A stretch of 64,000 nucleotides of DNA from Arthrobacter sp. B6 (GCF_001663775.1 NZ_KV467169.1:286713-350712); one strand, 5' to 3'. Counted from the first letter of the stretch, positions 24,201 to 33,617 are shown. Notes: generated from the sequence alone by a model not told the origin. Numbers and translations are program-made.

Positions 24201-25068
24201 GCCTGTGCCGTTCCAGGAGGGCGAACAGTTCCGTCATGACGTCGTGGCTGTTGGCCACATGGCCCTCGGAGATCCCCACGCTCCGCAGCATGGCATGCCG
24301 GCCGGACTCCCGTTCGGCCGTGGCCGTTGCATACGCCGCAGCCACTGCGGGCGACCTCGCGATCCGGTCCAGCAGCGGCGAGGCGTCCGCCACGCTGAAC
24401 GAATCCGCGGCGCCACCGCCGGCAAGCTCAGCGTCCCGGATGGTGAGCCAAAGAATCTCATGCTGCGCCCGCAGCCGGCGGAGCAGCTGCTCCAGGCCGG
24501 GGTCCTCCGCCAGTTCGTCCGTGACGACAAACAACAGCTTCCTTCCCTTGACGGTGCGGGCCACGTGGTGCAGCTGCTCCTGGAGCCGGCTGGGCCCGCT
24601 GCCCAGGCTTGTCCCGGAATCAACCTCCTGCAGCAGCCGTTCCAGGTGGGCAACACCGGCCTTGGCCGGAAGGGTGCGGGATCCGTGGGCGTCGCCGCAG
24701 ACCAGTCCCACCACGTCCCCGTGCCGGTGGGCAAGATAGCCCATGACGCCGAGGGCCATGACCGCGATGTCCTTCTTCGGTTCGCCGTCACGGGACTCGG
24801 CTGCCATGTTCCGGCCGGTATCGGCAATCAGCATGAGGGTCTGCCGGCGGACTGCAACGTACCGCTTGATGAGCGGTGAGCCGTGGCGCGCTGAGGCTTT
24901 CCAGTCGATGTCCCGGACCTCGTCCCCCGGGATGTAGGCCCGGAGGTCGTCAAAGTCGAGGCTGCGGCCACGGAACACGGAACCGTACTCGCCGTCGAGC
25001 ATGCCGCGGGCTTTCCGGTGGGCGAAGATGGACATCTTCGACCTCACGCGTTGGAGCAGGCTGGTCAT
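24190..25068 (-). CDS. DUF58 domain protein
   Basis: The 292-residue protein carries the DUF58 signature: GEYGSVFRGRSLDFDDLRAYIPGDEVRDIDWKASAR, followed by a VWA-like core (TLMLIADTGRNM). DUF58 proteins are encoded next to MoxR ATPases and are thought to adapt the ATPase to its clients. The start is eight bases after the MoxR stop. No membrane segment is obvious, so it is probably cytosolic. Confidence 0.9.
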   Translation of the reverse strand: MTSLLQRVRSKMSIFAHRKARGMLDGEYGSVFRGRSLDFDDLRAYIPGDEVRDIDWKASARHGSPLIKRYVAVRRQTLMLIADTGRNMAAESRDGEPKKDIAVMALGVMGYLAHRHGDVVGLVCGDAHGSRTLPAKAGVAHLERLLQEVDSGTSLGSGPSRLQEQLHHVARTVKGRKLLFVVTDELAEDPGLEQLLRRLRAQHEILWLTIRDAELAGGGAADSFSVADASPLLDRIARSPAVAAAYATATAERESGRHAMLRSVGISEGHVANSHDVMTELFALLERHRRAG

Positions 25069-25076
25069 TGGGGGGC

Positions 25077-26084
25077 TCAGGGTGTCTGGACGGACGCCAC
25101 GATGGCGTCGATGACCGTCTCCACCGGCACCTGCTCGGCCACCGCCTCGAAGCCCAGGATGAGGCGGTGCCTGAGCACGCGGTGCGCGAGCGATTTGACG
25201 TCCTCGGGGATCACGTGGTCCCGGCCGTTGATCAACGCCACGGCCCGGGCCGCCTGGCTGAAGGCGATGCTGGCGCGGGGGCTGGCGCCGAATTCGATGA
25301 AGCCTGCCAGCTTGCGGTCGATGTACTGCCCGGCGTTCCGGGTGACGAACACCAGGCCCACGATGTAGTTGATGATGGCCGGATCAATGTAGATGCGCTT
25401 CACGAGCTCCTGGACGCCCATCACGGCATCGAGGGAGGCGGCCGCCGCCGGAATCTGTTCCGGGGTAAATACCCCGGCGTCGATCCGCCGGATGATCTCC
25501 GCCTCCTCCGCCGGGGACGGGTAGTCCAGGACGTCCTTGATCATAAAGCGGTCCATTTGGGCTTCGGGCAGCTGGTAGGTGCCTTCCTGCTCGATCGGGT
25601 TCTGCGTCGCGAGCACCAGGAACGGCGACGGGAGCTTGTACTCCTGTCCCCCGATGGACGTCTGCCGCTCCTGCATGGCCTCCAGCATGGCGCTCTGGGT
25701 CTTGGCGCTGGAGCGGTTGATCTCATCGAGGAGGACGATGTTGGCGTGGACCGGGCCCAGCTGGGTGATGAAGGTTCCCTTGGCGGCGTCGTAGATCTGC
25801 GTGCCGACGATGTCGCTGGGCAGCAGGTCCGGGGTGCATTGGATCCGGCGGAATTCTGCGCTGACGGACTCGGCCACCGTCTGCGCGGCGGTGGTCTTGG
25901 CCAGGCCCGGGACGCTTTCCAGCAGGATGTGCCCGCCGGTCATGAGCCCTATCAGCAGCGATTCCCGCAGCCGCGCCTGGCCCACCACCTTCGCGTCGAA
26001 GCTGCGGGAGATGTTGGCAACCACCTGTTGCGCGCGGGCCAGTTCCGCAGGTTCGATTCTCGCGGATGTACTGGTCTGTAGCAC
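25077..26084 (-). CDS. MoxR-type AAA+ ATPase
   Basis: GTG 26084 follows AGGGGGA and gives 335 residues. The AAA+ core shows Walker A (ESVPGLAKTT), Walker B (IVLLDEINRS), sensor region (LATQNPIEQEGTYQLPEAQMDRF) and a C-terminal lid helix. This is the MoxR subfamily, chaperone-like ATPases that activate or assemble partner proteins. It is the first gene of a six-gene unit: MoxR, DUF58, membrane protein, two VWA proteins, TPR protein. Confidence 0.95.
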   Translation of the reverse strand: MLQTSTSARIEPAELARAQQVVANISRSFDAKVVGQARLRESLLIGLMTGGHILLESVPGLAKTTAAQTVAESVSAEFRRIQCTPDLLPSDIVGTQIYDAAKGTFITQLGPVHANIVLLDEINRSSAKTQSAMLEAMQERQTSIGGQEYKLPSPFLVLATQNPIEQEGTYQLPEAQMDRFMIKDVLDYPSPAEEAEIIRRIDAGVFTPEQIPAAAASLDAVMGVQELVKRIYIDPAIINYIVGLVFVTRNAGQYIDRKLAGFIEFGASPRASIAFSQAARAVALINGRDHVIPEDVKSLAHRVLRHRLILGFEAVAEQVPVETVIDAIVASVQTP

Positions 26085-26225
26085 TGGATTTCCCCCTGAT
26101 GGCCGGTGTGGCAGGCCATCGCCTGCTGACTGCACTCCGCCCGCCATACTATCCAAGCCAGCCGCAGCGACCCGTGCAATGGGGACCCCTCCCCATCCGT
26201 GGCACTGCAGGTCTATCCTGTTGCA

Positions 26226-26429
26226 ATGAGCGAGCTTCCAGCCAGTTACAAGCAGTTCCTCGCCGACAAGAGCGAGAGCTTCATCCTTGCCGTCAAGCCT
26301 GTCCTGCAGCAGTCCGCTGCAGACCAGCTGCACGGTGTCCGGGTCACCTACAATGTGGGTCCCACAGGCCACCAGGCCCACCTTGACGACAGCATCCCCT
26401 TTGGAGTGGTGGTCGAGGACATCGACTGA
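26226..26429 (+). CDS. Small conserved-looking hypothetical protein
   Basis: ATG 26226 gives 67 residues beginning MSELPASYKQFLADKSESFI and ending IPFGVVVEDID. The composition is that of a folded soluble protein. No ribosome binding site is clear, so it may be translated from a leaderless or near-leaderless transcript. It is divergent from moxR and convergent with the ABC permease. Function unknown. Confidence 0.6.
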   Translation: MSELPASYKQFLADKSESFILAVKPVLQQSAADQLHGVRVTYNVGPTGHQAHLDDSIPFGVVVEDID

Positions 26430-26442
26430 TGGCCATGCAGGT

Positions 26443-27315
26443 TCACCCCTTCATGGCACCGGTCAGGGCGAAGGAGCTGCCGGCTCCGCGCGCCACGATG
26501 ACGTAAAGCGCGAGGACCGGAACTGAATAAAGGATCGAGAACGCGGCCAGCTGGCCGTAGGCCACCGCGCCGTGCTGTCCGAAGAAGCTGAAAATGGAAA
26601 CGGCGGCGGGCTGTCTCGCCTCGGACAGAAGCAGCACGAACGGGACGAAGAAGTTTCCCCACGCCTGGATGAAGACGAAGATAAAGACCACGCCCAGCCC
26701 CTGGCGCATGAGGGGAAGGACGATTGTGCGCAGGGCGGCAAGCCCGGAAGCGCCGTCAACCCACGCGGCCTCCTCGAGTGAGACCGGCACCGCATCCATA
26801 AAGTTCTTCGTCATCCAGATGGCCATGGGGAGCGTGGTGGTGGCCATAAAGAAGATGGTGGCGGGCATGGAGTCCAGCAGCTCGAGCTGGACGAAGAGCC
26901 CGTACACGGGCACCATGATGGCGGTGACGGGCAGGCAGGTGCCGAACAGGACCGCGTAGAGGAACGGCCTGTTGAACCTGGACCGGTAGCGGGAGAGCGG
27001 ATAGGCCGCCAGCACCGCCGCCACAAGGTTGACCGCCGCTGTACCGGCGGAGAGGACCATGCTGTTCCACAGGGGCTGGAACAGCAGGCCGGGTGTCATG
27101 ACCGCGGCAAAGTTGTCCAGGGACACCTCGCCGGGAACCCGCGTCTCGTGGCCCGCTTCCGGGTCGAGGGAGGCGAATACCAGCCACAACAGTGGCAGCA
27201 GGAAGCATGCCCCGATCAGCAGCAGGGCGGCGTCCGCCGGAAGCCGGGCGCGCCGCTGGCCGCGGGAGGGCCCGACGTACAGCTCGCGCCGGGAGGCCGG
27301 TGCCGCCGTCGTCAT
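26443..27315 (-). CDS. Carbohydrate ABC transporter permease, MalG type
   Basis: The 290-residue protein has six predicted membrane helices and the ATPase-contact EAA loop (LEEAAWVDGASGLAALRTIVLPLM). It belongs to the second permease of CUT1-type sugar importers. It overlaps the MalF-type gene by four bases. The sugar cannot be named. No ATPase gene is nearby, so a shared ATPase (MsiK-like) probably energises it. Confidence 0.92.
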   Translation of the reverse strand: MTTAAPASRRELYVGPSRGQRRARLPADAALLLIGACFLLPLLWLVFASLDPEAGHETRVPGEVSLDNFAAVMTPGLLFQPLWNSMVLSAGTAAVNLVAAVLAAYPLSRYRSRFNRPFLYAVLFGTCLPVTAIMVPVYGLFVQLELLDSMPATIFFMATTTLPMAIWMTKNFMDAVPVSLEEAAWVDGASGLAALRTIVLPLMRQGLGVVFIFVFIQAWGNFFVPFVLLLSEARQPAAVSIFSFFGQHGAVAYGQLAAFSILYSVPVLALYVIVARGAGSSFALTGAMKG

Positions 27316-28229
27316 GGTTTGCCCTCGCGGAGGAGGCGGACGTACGCCGCCCCGAAGACAGCCCCGATAAGGATCAGCAAAGACGCCACCGCCGTGCCGT
27401 AACCGATGTCCCCGAATTTGAACGCCTCCACATAGGCCAGCACGGGAAGCGTAGTGCTGGAATTCGCTGGCCCGCCCGCGGTCATGACCCAGATGAGCGT
27501 GAAGACTGCCAGCGTCTGCAGCGTAATGAGCATCAGGTTGGTGGCGATGCTGCCGCGGATCATGGGGAGCGTGATGAAGGCCAGGCGCTGCCAGCCGGTG
27601 GCGCCGTCCATGAGGGCGGCCTCAGTCACGTCCGCGGGGACGTCGTTGAGGGCGGCGCGGTACACCAGCATGGAGAACGCAGTACCGCGCCAGACGTTGG
27701 CCAGCATGATCGCAGCCATCGGAAAGGAGTACAGCCAGTCCGGCTGGCCGAAGCCCAGCCCGCCCAGCAGCTGGTTCAGCGTCCCGTCCCGGCTGAAGTA
27801 CGCATACGCGGCAAACGCGGCGACAATCTCAGGAAGCACCCAGGCGGCCACCACGGCAGTCCCGACGACGGCGGCAACCGGCTTCCGCGCCTGCCTCATC
27901 AGCACCGCGATGGTGAGCCCGAGCAGGTTCTGCCCCAGGATGGCGGAGCCACCGACAAAGAGGACGGTCAGGCCCAGCGAAAGCGGCAGGACGGGGTCGG
28001 TAAGCAGCCGCTGGTAGTTGTCCAGGCCAACCCAGCCCGGGCTGCGGGCGTTCCGTCCGGTCAGCGCCGCATTGGTGAAGGACGCCTGGAACGCCCACAG
28101 CACCGGACCGGCCAGGAACACCAGCAGCAGCAGGACGGCGGGAACCACCGGCAGCAGGCGTGCCCTGCGCCGCAGCCCGGCCGGCATCCGCCACGTGGGC
28201 AACGGACGCATGAGGGGAAGAACCGGCAC
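27312..28229 (-). CDS. Carbohydrate ABC transporter permease, MalF type
   Basis: The 305-residue integral membrane protein has a hydrophobic first helix (VVPAVLLLLVFLAGPVLWAF) and the EAA loop TEAALMDGATGWQRLAFITLPMI typical of CUT1 permeases. It follows the solute-binding protein gene by three bases and pairs with the MalG-type permease to form the channel of the importer. Confidence 0.92.
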   Translation of the reverse strand: MPVLPLMRPLPTWRMPAGLRRRARLLPVVPAVLLLLVFLAGPVLWAFQASFTNAALTGRNARSPGWVGLDNYQRLLTDPVLPLSLGLTVLFVGGSAILGQNLLGLTIAVLMRQARKPVAAVVGTAVVAAWVLPEIVAAFAAYAYFSRDGTLNQLLGGLGFGQPDWLYSFPMAAIMLANVWRGTAFSMLVYRAALNDVPADVTEAALMDGATGWQRLAFITLPMIRGSIATNLMLITLQTLAVFTLIWVMTAGGPANSSTTLPVLAYVEAFKFGDIGYGTAVASLLILIGAVFGAAYVRLLREGKP

Positions 28230-28232
28230 AGC

Positions 28233-29585
28233 CTACTTCCGGACGGTCTTGTCGCCGCCCACGATGCCTGCCACTGCGGCGTCGTAGTCCGCAGCCGCCT
28301 GTTCCGGGGACTTCGAGCCGGTGATTACTGCTTCCGTGGCTTCCTGCACGGCTGCGGAAATCCGCGGGTAGTCGGCAGTTGCCGGCCGGTAATGCGTGAC
28401 GGAGACCAGGTCGGAGACGTCTTTCACGAACGGGTTTGCCGCCTGGTAGCCGGCGTCGGCTGCAACGTCCTCGCGGACCGCGATCTGGGAGCTGGCGATG
28501 TTGAAGGCCAGTGAGTTCTTCTGGTTGAGCGCCGTGCCCAGGAACTCAAAGGCCAGGTCCGGGTCCTTCGTGCCGGCCCCGACGGCCAGCGTCCATCCCC
28601 CCGACATGCTGACCGCGCCGGGTGCCTGGCCGTCCTTGGTGGGGAAGGCGGCCACTCCCATGTCCGTGCCGTATTCCGGCCATTCGTAGCTGCCGCCTTC
28701 CTGCCAGAACGACGGCGCGTAGGAACCTTCCACCGTGGCGCCCATTTTCCCCTGCGGGAGCCACTCCCCGAACACCTTTTTCCACACGTTCGCGTCGAGG
28801 GCTTCGGCCGGGGAAACCGCGAGCTGTTCGTCATAGAGGGTCTTGAGGAACGCCAGCGACTCCGTGAACCCGTCCGAGCCCACCACCCATTTCCTGGCGT
28901 CGGCGTCATAGAGGGCGTCACCGGTTCCGTACAGAAGCTCATAGAAACTCTGCATCACGGTGCCTTCACCGGTGCCCTTGCCCGCGTACATGTTGAAAGG
29001 CACCACGGTGGGGTCGTTGGCCTTGATTTTCCGGGCCGTGTCCAGGATGTCCTGCCAGGTGCGGGGCTCCCACGGGAGGCCGACGCCTGCAGCGGCCAGG
29101 ACTTTTTTGTTGTACCAGATGGCGCGCGTGTCGGTGCCCAGCGGGACGGCGTACGTGCCGCCGTCGTCCCCCAGACCGGCAGCCTTGGCGGCGTCGTCGA
29201 ATTTCTCCCAGTCCTTCCACTGCGCCAAATGGTCATCCAGTTTCAGCAGGAAGCCGGCGTCAACGTCGGAACGGACCTTGAACGTGTCCTCGTAGAAGAC
29301 ATCGGGGGCCGTTGACGGCGACCGGAGGGCCAGTGCCAGCTTCGTGCCGTAGTCGTCGTCGTTGGCCTGGATGGGCTGCAGCTCCACCGTGACGCCTTCA
29401 TGGGCGGCTTCGAACTCAGACTTGGCTGACTGGAAGAGGTTGTCCAGCGCCGAGAAGGAATCTGTCTTCTGGTAGACCACCTTCAGGGTCTTTGCCTGGT
29501 CGGCCGGGGCCGCCGGCGAACAGGCACACAGCAACAGGGCTGCGGCGGCGATCAGGGAGGTTATGTTCAAGGCCCGGCGACGCAT
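28233..29585 (-). CDS. Extracellular solute-binding lipoprotein of the sugar ABC transporter
   Basis: ATG 29585 follows GGAGC and gives 450 residues. The N terminus MRRRALNITSLIAAAALLLC is a lipoprotein signal with a lipobox Leu19-Cys-Ala-Cys22, so the mature protein is anchored outside the membrane. The body matches family 1 solute-binding proteins (a periplasmic binding fold with KWVVGSDGFTESLAFLKTLYDEQ and a GAVSMSGGWTLAVGA loop). It is the first gene of the transporter unit and lies downstream of the ROK regulator on the same strand. Confidence 0.93.
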   Translation of the reverse strand: MRRRALNITSLIAAAALLLCACSPAAPADQAKTLKVVYQKTDSFSALDNLFQSAKSEFEAAHEGVTVELQPIQANDDDYGTKLALALRSPSTAPDVFYEDTFKVRSDVDAGFLLKLDDHLAQWKDWEKFDDAAKAAGLGDDGGTYAVPLGTDTRAIWYNKKVLAAAGVGLPWEPRTWQDILDTARKIKANDPTVVPFNMYAGKGTGEGTVMQSFYELLYGTGDALYDADARKWVVGSDGFTESLAFLKTLYDEQLAVSPAEALDANVWKKVFGEWLPQGKMGATVEGSYAPSFWQEGGSYEWPEYGTDMGVAAFPTKDGQAPGAVSMSGGWTLAVGAGTKDPDLAFEFLGTALNQKNSLAFNIASSQIAVREDVAADAGYQAANPFVKDVSDLVSVTHYRPATADYPRISAAVQEATEAVITGSKSPEQAAADYDAAVAGIVGGDKTVRK

Positions 29586-29691
29586 GGTGCTCCATTCAGT
29601 AAATGGCTGCAGTCCCCTTGTCTGCGGGCCCCAGCCGCGGCGATATCCAAATGCTAGACGGGCACCCTGCCGTGGGCAAGGCACCGCGGAT

Positions 29692-30948
29692 TCAGCTCTC
29701 CAGGAGCAGACGCTGCGCGCGGGGGGCCAGCATATGTTCCAGGACCAGGCATGCGGCACCGATGGCGCCCACGTCCTCCCCTACCCCGGTTCCAACCACC
29801 TCGATCGTGTGGATGAGCCGGGCCGCGCTGTTGGCTTCCAGGAGCGGCGGGATCCTTTCCAGGTACCGCTCTGACAGCCGGCTCCAGTACGGCCCGCCGA
29901 ATACAACGCGCTCCACATCAAGGGTGTTGGTGACCACGGATACGGCGCGGGACACGAGCACTGCCGACTTGTCGATGATGGCGAGCGCCTGCGCGTTCCC
30001 CTCATCAGCGAGGTCACAGAGCCGTGAGAAGCTCTGCTGGACAACGGCCCCGCTGTTGTCGGTGCGGGAACCGCCGTCCAGGATGCCGGCGGCTTCGGCT
30101 TCAGCCACCAGCACCTGCGGGATGGCCGAAGATTTCACGCAGCCATGCAGGCCACAGTCGCACAGGGGGCCGCCGGGGTCCACCACGATGTGCCCGATCT
30201 CGCCGGCGTTGCCGGACGTTCCGCGGACCACCTCGTCGTTGAGCACAATGCCGCAGCCGATGCCGGTTCCCATGTACATAAAAATGAAGCTGCCGGTGCC
30301 GCTGGGGCCGCCCGCCCACGTCTCGGCGACGGCGGCGCTGGTGACGTCCTTGTCCACCAGGACGGAGTAGCCGGTGGCTTCGGTCAGGGCGTTGCGCAGT
30401 TCAACCCTGTCCCAGCCGGGCAGCAGCGGCGGATCAACCACCGTGCCGTTGTCCAGGTCGATGGGGCCCGGTGCTGCCAGGCCGAGGCCGGCGATCTTGG
30501 CAGTGTCCACTCCGGAGTCGGTGACCAGTTGCCCGATCTCCGCGGCAATGGTTGAGATCACAGCACCGGGATCGTTCCCGCCGGGCGTCTTGATCCGGGA
30601 GTGCTGCACCACAGCGCCCACAAGGTCCAGCACCACGAATGTTGTCACGGCGGGGTCCAGGTGGACGCCGATCGCGTACATGCCTGAGGGGTTCAGGCGG
30701 AGGATGGTGCGCGGCTTGCCCGGGCCGCTGCCTTCCTTGCCGGCTTCCACGATCAGGTGCTGGTCCAGCAGGCGGCGCGAGATGTTGGAGATCGTCTGCG
30801 GGGAGAGCCCCACGATCTGGGCGAGTTCCACCCGGCTGAGGCCACCGGAGGACCTGCGGATGGCGTCGAGGATGACCGTGAGGTTGAAGTCCCCCATCCG
30901 CGGCAGGTTGGTGCCGCGCCTTGGCGATGGCTGCCGGATTTCGGACAC
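29692..30948 (-). CDS. ROK-family transcriptional regulator
   Basis: The 418-residue protein has an N-terminal winged helix-turn-helix (~residues 20-65, LSRVELAQIVGLSPQTISNISRRL) and a ROK sugar-kinase-like domain. The zinc motif reads GHIVVDPGGPLCDCGLHGCVKS, matching GHx9-11CxCGxxGC; the family usually has Glu after that Cys, here Val. It lies 107 bases upstream of the solute-binding gene and probably represses the transporter in the absence of its sugar. Confidence 0.93.
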   Translation of the reverse strand: MSEIRQPSPRRGTNLPRMGDFNLTVILDAIRRSSGGLSRVELAQIVGLSPQTISNISRRLLDQHLIVEAGKEGSGPGKPRTILRLNPSGMYAIGVHLDPAVTTFVVLDLVGAVVQHSRIKTPGGNDPGAVISTIAAEIGQLVTDSGVDTAKIAGLGLAAPGPIDLDNGTVVDPPLLPGWDRVELRNALTEATGYSVLVDKDVTSAAVAETWAGGPSGTGSFIFMYMGTGIGCGIVLNDEVVRGTSGNAGEIGHIVVDPGGPLCDCGLHGCVKSSAIPQVLVAEAEAAGILDGGSRTDNSGAVVQQSFSRLCDLADEGNAQALAIIDKSAVLVSRAVSVVTNTLDVERVVFGGPYWSRLSERYLERIPPLLEANSAARLIHTIEVVGTGVGEDVGAIGAACLVLEHMLAPRAQRLLLES

Positions 30949-31050
30949 GGATTCCCCTAAACGTCTTCGGCCACTAAATGATGTCTGAATGGTACGTTAC
31001 CGCCTGCCATCCGCCCATATGTGGAGGCAAGGGCGCGCCGCGGCCACGGC

Positions 31051-32238
31051 CTACCGTGATGCCCGCTTCGTGCTGACCGCTACCGTGAACTTGGGGTTGT
31101 GGCCTATCACGGCGGTGGGGCCCACCAGGCGGTCCAGTGCCGGCAGGTAGTTCAGGTGCCGGTTGAAGACGGTCCACAGCTGGCCTCCCGGGGCGAGGAC
31201 CCTCCCGGCGGCCTCAAACATCTTGATTCCGGCGCCGGCGTGGACGGCCGCGCCAAGGTGGAAGGGCGGGTTCAGCAGGATAAGGTCCACGCTGGCGTCG
31301 GGGAGGGTGCTCATGGCGTCGTCCTGGAGGACACTCACCCGGCCGGCGAGGCCGTTGGCTGCAGCCGTACCTTGTGCGGATGCGACGGCGGCCGCTGACT
31401 GGTCGGTGGCGGTGACCTCGGCTTCGGGGTGCTGCCTGGCGTACATGGCGGCCAGGATCCCGGTGCCGCAGCCCAGGTCCACTGCGCGCCGGGCGGCGGG
31501 CATCGCGGGCAGGAACGTCAGCAGGAACCGGGTGCCGATGTCCAGCCTGGCCCCGGCAAAGACAGCCCCGTGTGCGGCGACGTCCAGGTCCAGCTCAGCG
31601 AGGTGCTCCACCACGGGAACCGGATCCGGTCCTGACGCTCCCCTGGCGTCCGCGGCCACGATGACGCGGGATTTGTGCCGGGCAAGCTGCGGCTGGACCG
31701 TCCCGAAATACCGTTCGAGCACGGCGTTCATTCCCAGCGACATGTGCTTGACGCGGCCACCGGCCAAAAGCACGGCCCCGGGAGCAGCGTGGCGTGCCAC
31801 AGCCCCGGCGACGTCGTCGAGTTCGGCCAGGGTCTTGGGCAGTTGCAGCAGGACGAGGTCGGCGCCGGAAAGCAGTTCCTTCCCCAGCGGCAGCTGCTCG
31901 AACCGATGCCGTACACCGGCGTCCGGGAGAGCGGAGTCCAGGCCCAGGGCGGCGGCGTTGTTCCGGAGTGCACGCTCGCCTGTGATGAGGTCCTGGTGTA
32001 CGCGCACCGTGCGCACTCCCAGTGTGGCCAGGGCGCCCAGCGTGAGGGCGCCGTAGCGGTCCCCGATAACGGCCACGCTGCTGTTCGGACCTGTGCGGTC
32101 CGCCGCCGTCTCCAGCAGGAGCCTGTCCGTGGCATCCCAGGCCTGGAGATTCGGAGCCTCCACGTCCGGGCGCCGCCGCAGCGTCCCGAAGACGTCCTCA
32201 AGACTGTTGTGTGCCACTGGCTGGTGCCGCCTTTTCAT
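31051..32238 (-). CDS. RlmG/RsmC-like rRNA (guanine-N2) methyltransferase family protein
   Basis: This 395-residue protein has two methyltransferase-like halves. The C-terminal half carries the SAM site DLGCGTGILAAMYA and the catalytic-site motif LNPPFH (NPPF/Y), typical of N2-guanine rRNA methyltransferases. The N-terminal half is a degenerate copy, as in RlmG and RsmC. Its target position is not predictable. The start overlaps the end of the upstream flavin monooxygenase by 41 bases. Confidence 0.88.
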   Translation of the reverse strand: MKRRHQPVAHNSLEDVFGTLRRRPDVEAPNLQAWDATDRLLLETAADRTGPNSSVAVIGDRYGALTLGALATLGVRTVRVHQDLITGERALRNNAAALGLDSALPDAGVRHRFEQLPLGKELLSGADLVLLQLPKTLAELDDVAGAVARHAAPGAVLLAGGRVKHMSLGMNAVLERYFGTVQPQLARHKSRVIVAADARGASGPDPVPVVEHLAELDLDVAAHGAVFAGARLDIGTRFLLTFLPAMPAARRAVDLGCGTGILAAMYARQHPEAEVTATDQSAAAVASAQGTAAANGLAGRVSVLQDDAMSTLPDASVDLILLNPPFHLGAAVHAGAGIKMFEAAGRVLAPGGQLWTVFNRHLNYLPALDRLVGPTAVIGHNPKFTVAVSTKRASR

Positions 32239-33343
32239 TGGATGGTGCCGTGGAGGTTCCGTATTGAAGTCCGGGCAGTTTCAGGATGGCCGCCACGGCA
32301 GCGCGTCCGGCCCGGTTCGCCCCGATGGTGGACGACGACGGCCCGTAGCCCACGAGGTGGACGCGCGGCTCCGCGGCCACCTGCGTGCCGTCCATGGCGA
32401 TGCCTCCGCCGGGCCCGCGGAGATGCAGCGGGGCGAGGTGTTCGAGTTCGGCCCGGAAACCGGTGGCCCACAGGATGACGTCGGCGGCGAGCAGGCTGCC
32501 GTCCGGCAGCCTGACGCCGTCGGGCTCGATGGACGTGAACATGGGACGGCGGTCCAGCACTCCCCGTCTGGCCGCGGCCCGCAGCGCTGGCGTCCAGACC
32601 AGGCCGGTGACGGCAACGACGCTTTGCGGCGGCAGCCCCTGGCGGACGCGTTCCTCCACGAGGGCCACGGCGTTATGGCCGGCCTGGGCGTCGAAGTCGG
32701 CATCCCTCCATTCGGGTTCCCTGCGGGTGAACCAGCTGGTAGTGGTCACCCGGGAGATTTCGTCCAGGAGGCCGACGGCGGAGATTCCTCCTCCGACCAC
32801 GATGACGTGCCGGCCGCGGAACTCCTCCGCGGAGACATAATCGGCGACGTGCAGTTGCCTGCCCCGGAAGGTGAACTGTCCCGGGTAGATGGGCCAGAAC
32901 GGCCTGGTCCAGGTGCCGGTGGCGTTGATGACCGCCTTTGCGGACCAGTCGCCGTCGGACGTGGTGATGCCAAGCCGGCCGACGGGGTCGGTGTCTTCCC
33001 GGGTGACGGCGGTGACCTTGACTGGCCGCCTGATGGCCAGCCCGAGGTCCCGCTCGTAGCCGCCGAAGTAGCGGGCCAGGAAATCGGAGCTGGGTTCCGC
33101 CGGATCCACGTCCGGCTTCGCGATGCCTGGCAGGTCACTGATGCCGTTGACTGTGGCCATCCGGAGGCTTTTCCAGCGGTGCCGCCAGGCACCCCCCGGC
33201 CCTTCCTCGGCGTCGAAAACGGCATACGTAGCGTCCTGGCGGGTACCTGCAGGGGCAAGACCGCGGCGCTGCAGGTGGTAGGCGGCGGAGAGCCCGGCCT
33301 GCCCTGCACCAACCACCGCAACATCCACCAGCTGCTTTTCCAT
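32198..33343 (-). CDS. Flavin-containing monooxygenase-like oxidoreductase
   Basis: The 381-residue protein starts at ATG 33343. It has an FAD-binding motif near the N terminus (VVGAGQAGLSAAYHL), an NADPH-binding Rossmann motif in the middle (VIVVGGGISAVGLLDEI) and the WATGF segment near residue 300 (VILWATGFRAELEH). This is the layout of class B flavoprotein monooxygenases and related oxidoreductases. Substrate unknown. It lies 16 bases after a tiny zinc-ribbon-like frame and overlaps the rRNA methyltransferase gene. Confidence 0.88.
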   Translation of the reverse strand: MEKQLVDVAVVGAGQAGLSAAYHLQRRGLAPAGTRQDATYAVFDAEEGPGGAWRHRWKSLRMATVNGISDLPGIAKPDVDPAEPSSDFLARYFGGYERDLGLAIRRPVKVTAVTREDTDPVGRLGITTSDGDWSAKAVINATGTWTRPFWPIYPGQFTFRGRQLHVADYVSAEEFRGRHVIVVGGGISAVGLLDEISRVTTTSWFTRREPEWRDADFDAQAGHNAVALVEERVRQGLPPQSVVAVTGLVWTPALRAAARRGVLDRRPMFTSIEPDGVRLPDGSLLAADVILWATGFRAELEHLAPLHLRGPGGGIAMDGTQVAAEPRVHLVGYGPSSSTIGANRAGRAAVAAILKLPGLQYGTSTAPSNEKAAPASGTQQS

Positions 33344-33359
33344 GGCCTGTCCGGCTCCG

Positions 33360-33488
33360 CTAGGCCTTCTCCACGACAGAGGATGTGGGCTGGATGGGAC
33401 CCGCCCCGTCCGGGCTGACCAAGAGCGCGCCCATTTCATCGGCGTACGGGCTGGAGCATGCCGGGCAGGGGGGAAGGTCGTCAGTCAC
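33360..33488 (-). CDS. 42-residue PhnA-like zinc-ribbon fragment
   Basis: A frame from GTG 33488 to TAG 33360 encodes 42 residues beginning with TDDLPPCPACSSPYADEMGA. It resembles the N terminus of PhnA-family proteins (LPPCPxCxSxYxYEMGALLVC). The second pair of zinc ligands (CPxCGHEW) is absent and the remainder is unrelated, so this looks like a shortened or decayed copy. GGGAG lies immediately before the start, too close to be ideal. It is 16 bases upstream of the monooxygenase gene. Confidence 0.5.
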   Translation of the reverse strand: MTDDLPPCPACSSPYADEMGALLVSPDGAGPIQPTSSVVEKA

Positions 33489-33617
33489 CTCCCAATGATA
33501 ATCGGGCTGCACCGTTCATGGCGCGGTTCGAATTTCGGCCAGAAAATCGCCCGCAATCGCTGACAGGCGCCCGGGTCGGCCGTACTGTTGGCGCATGGCG
33601 GAAGAGAGGCACCCAAC

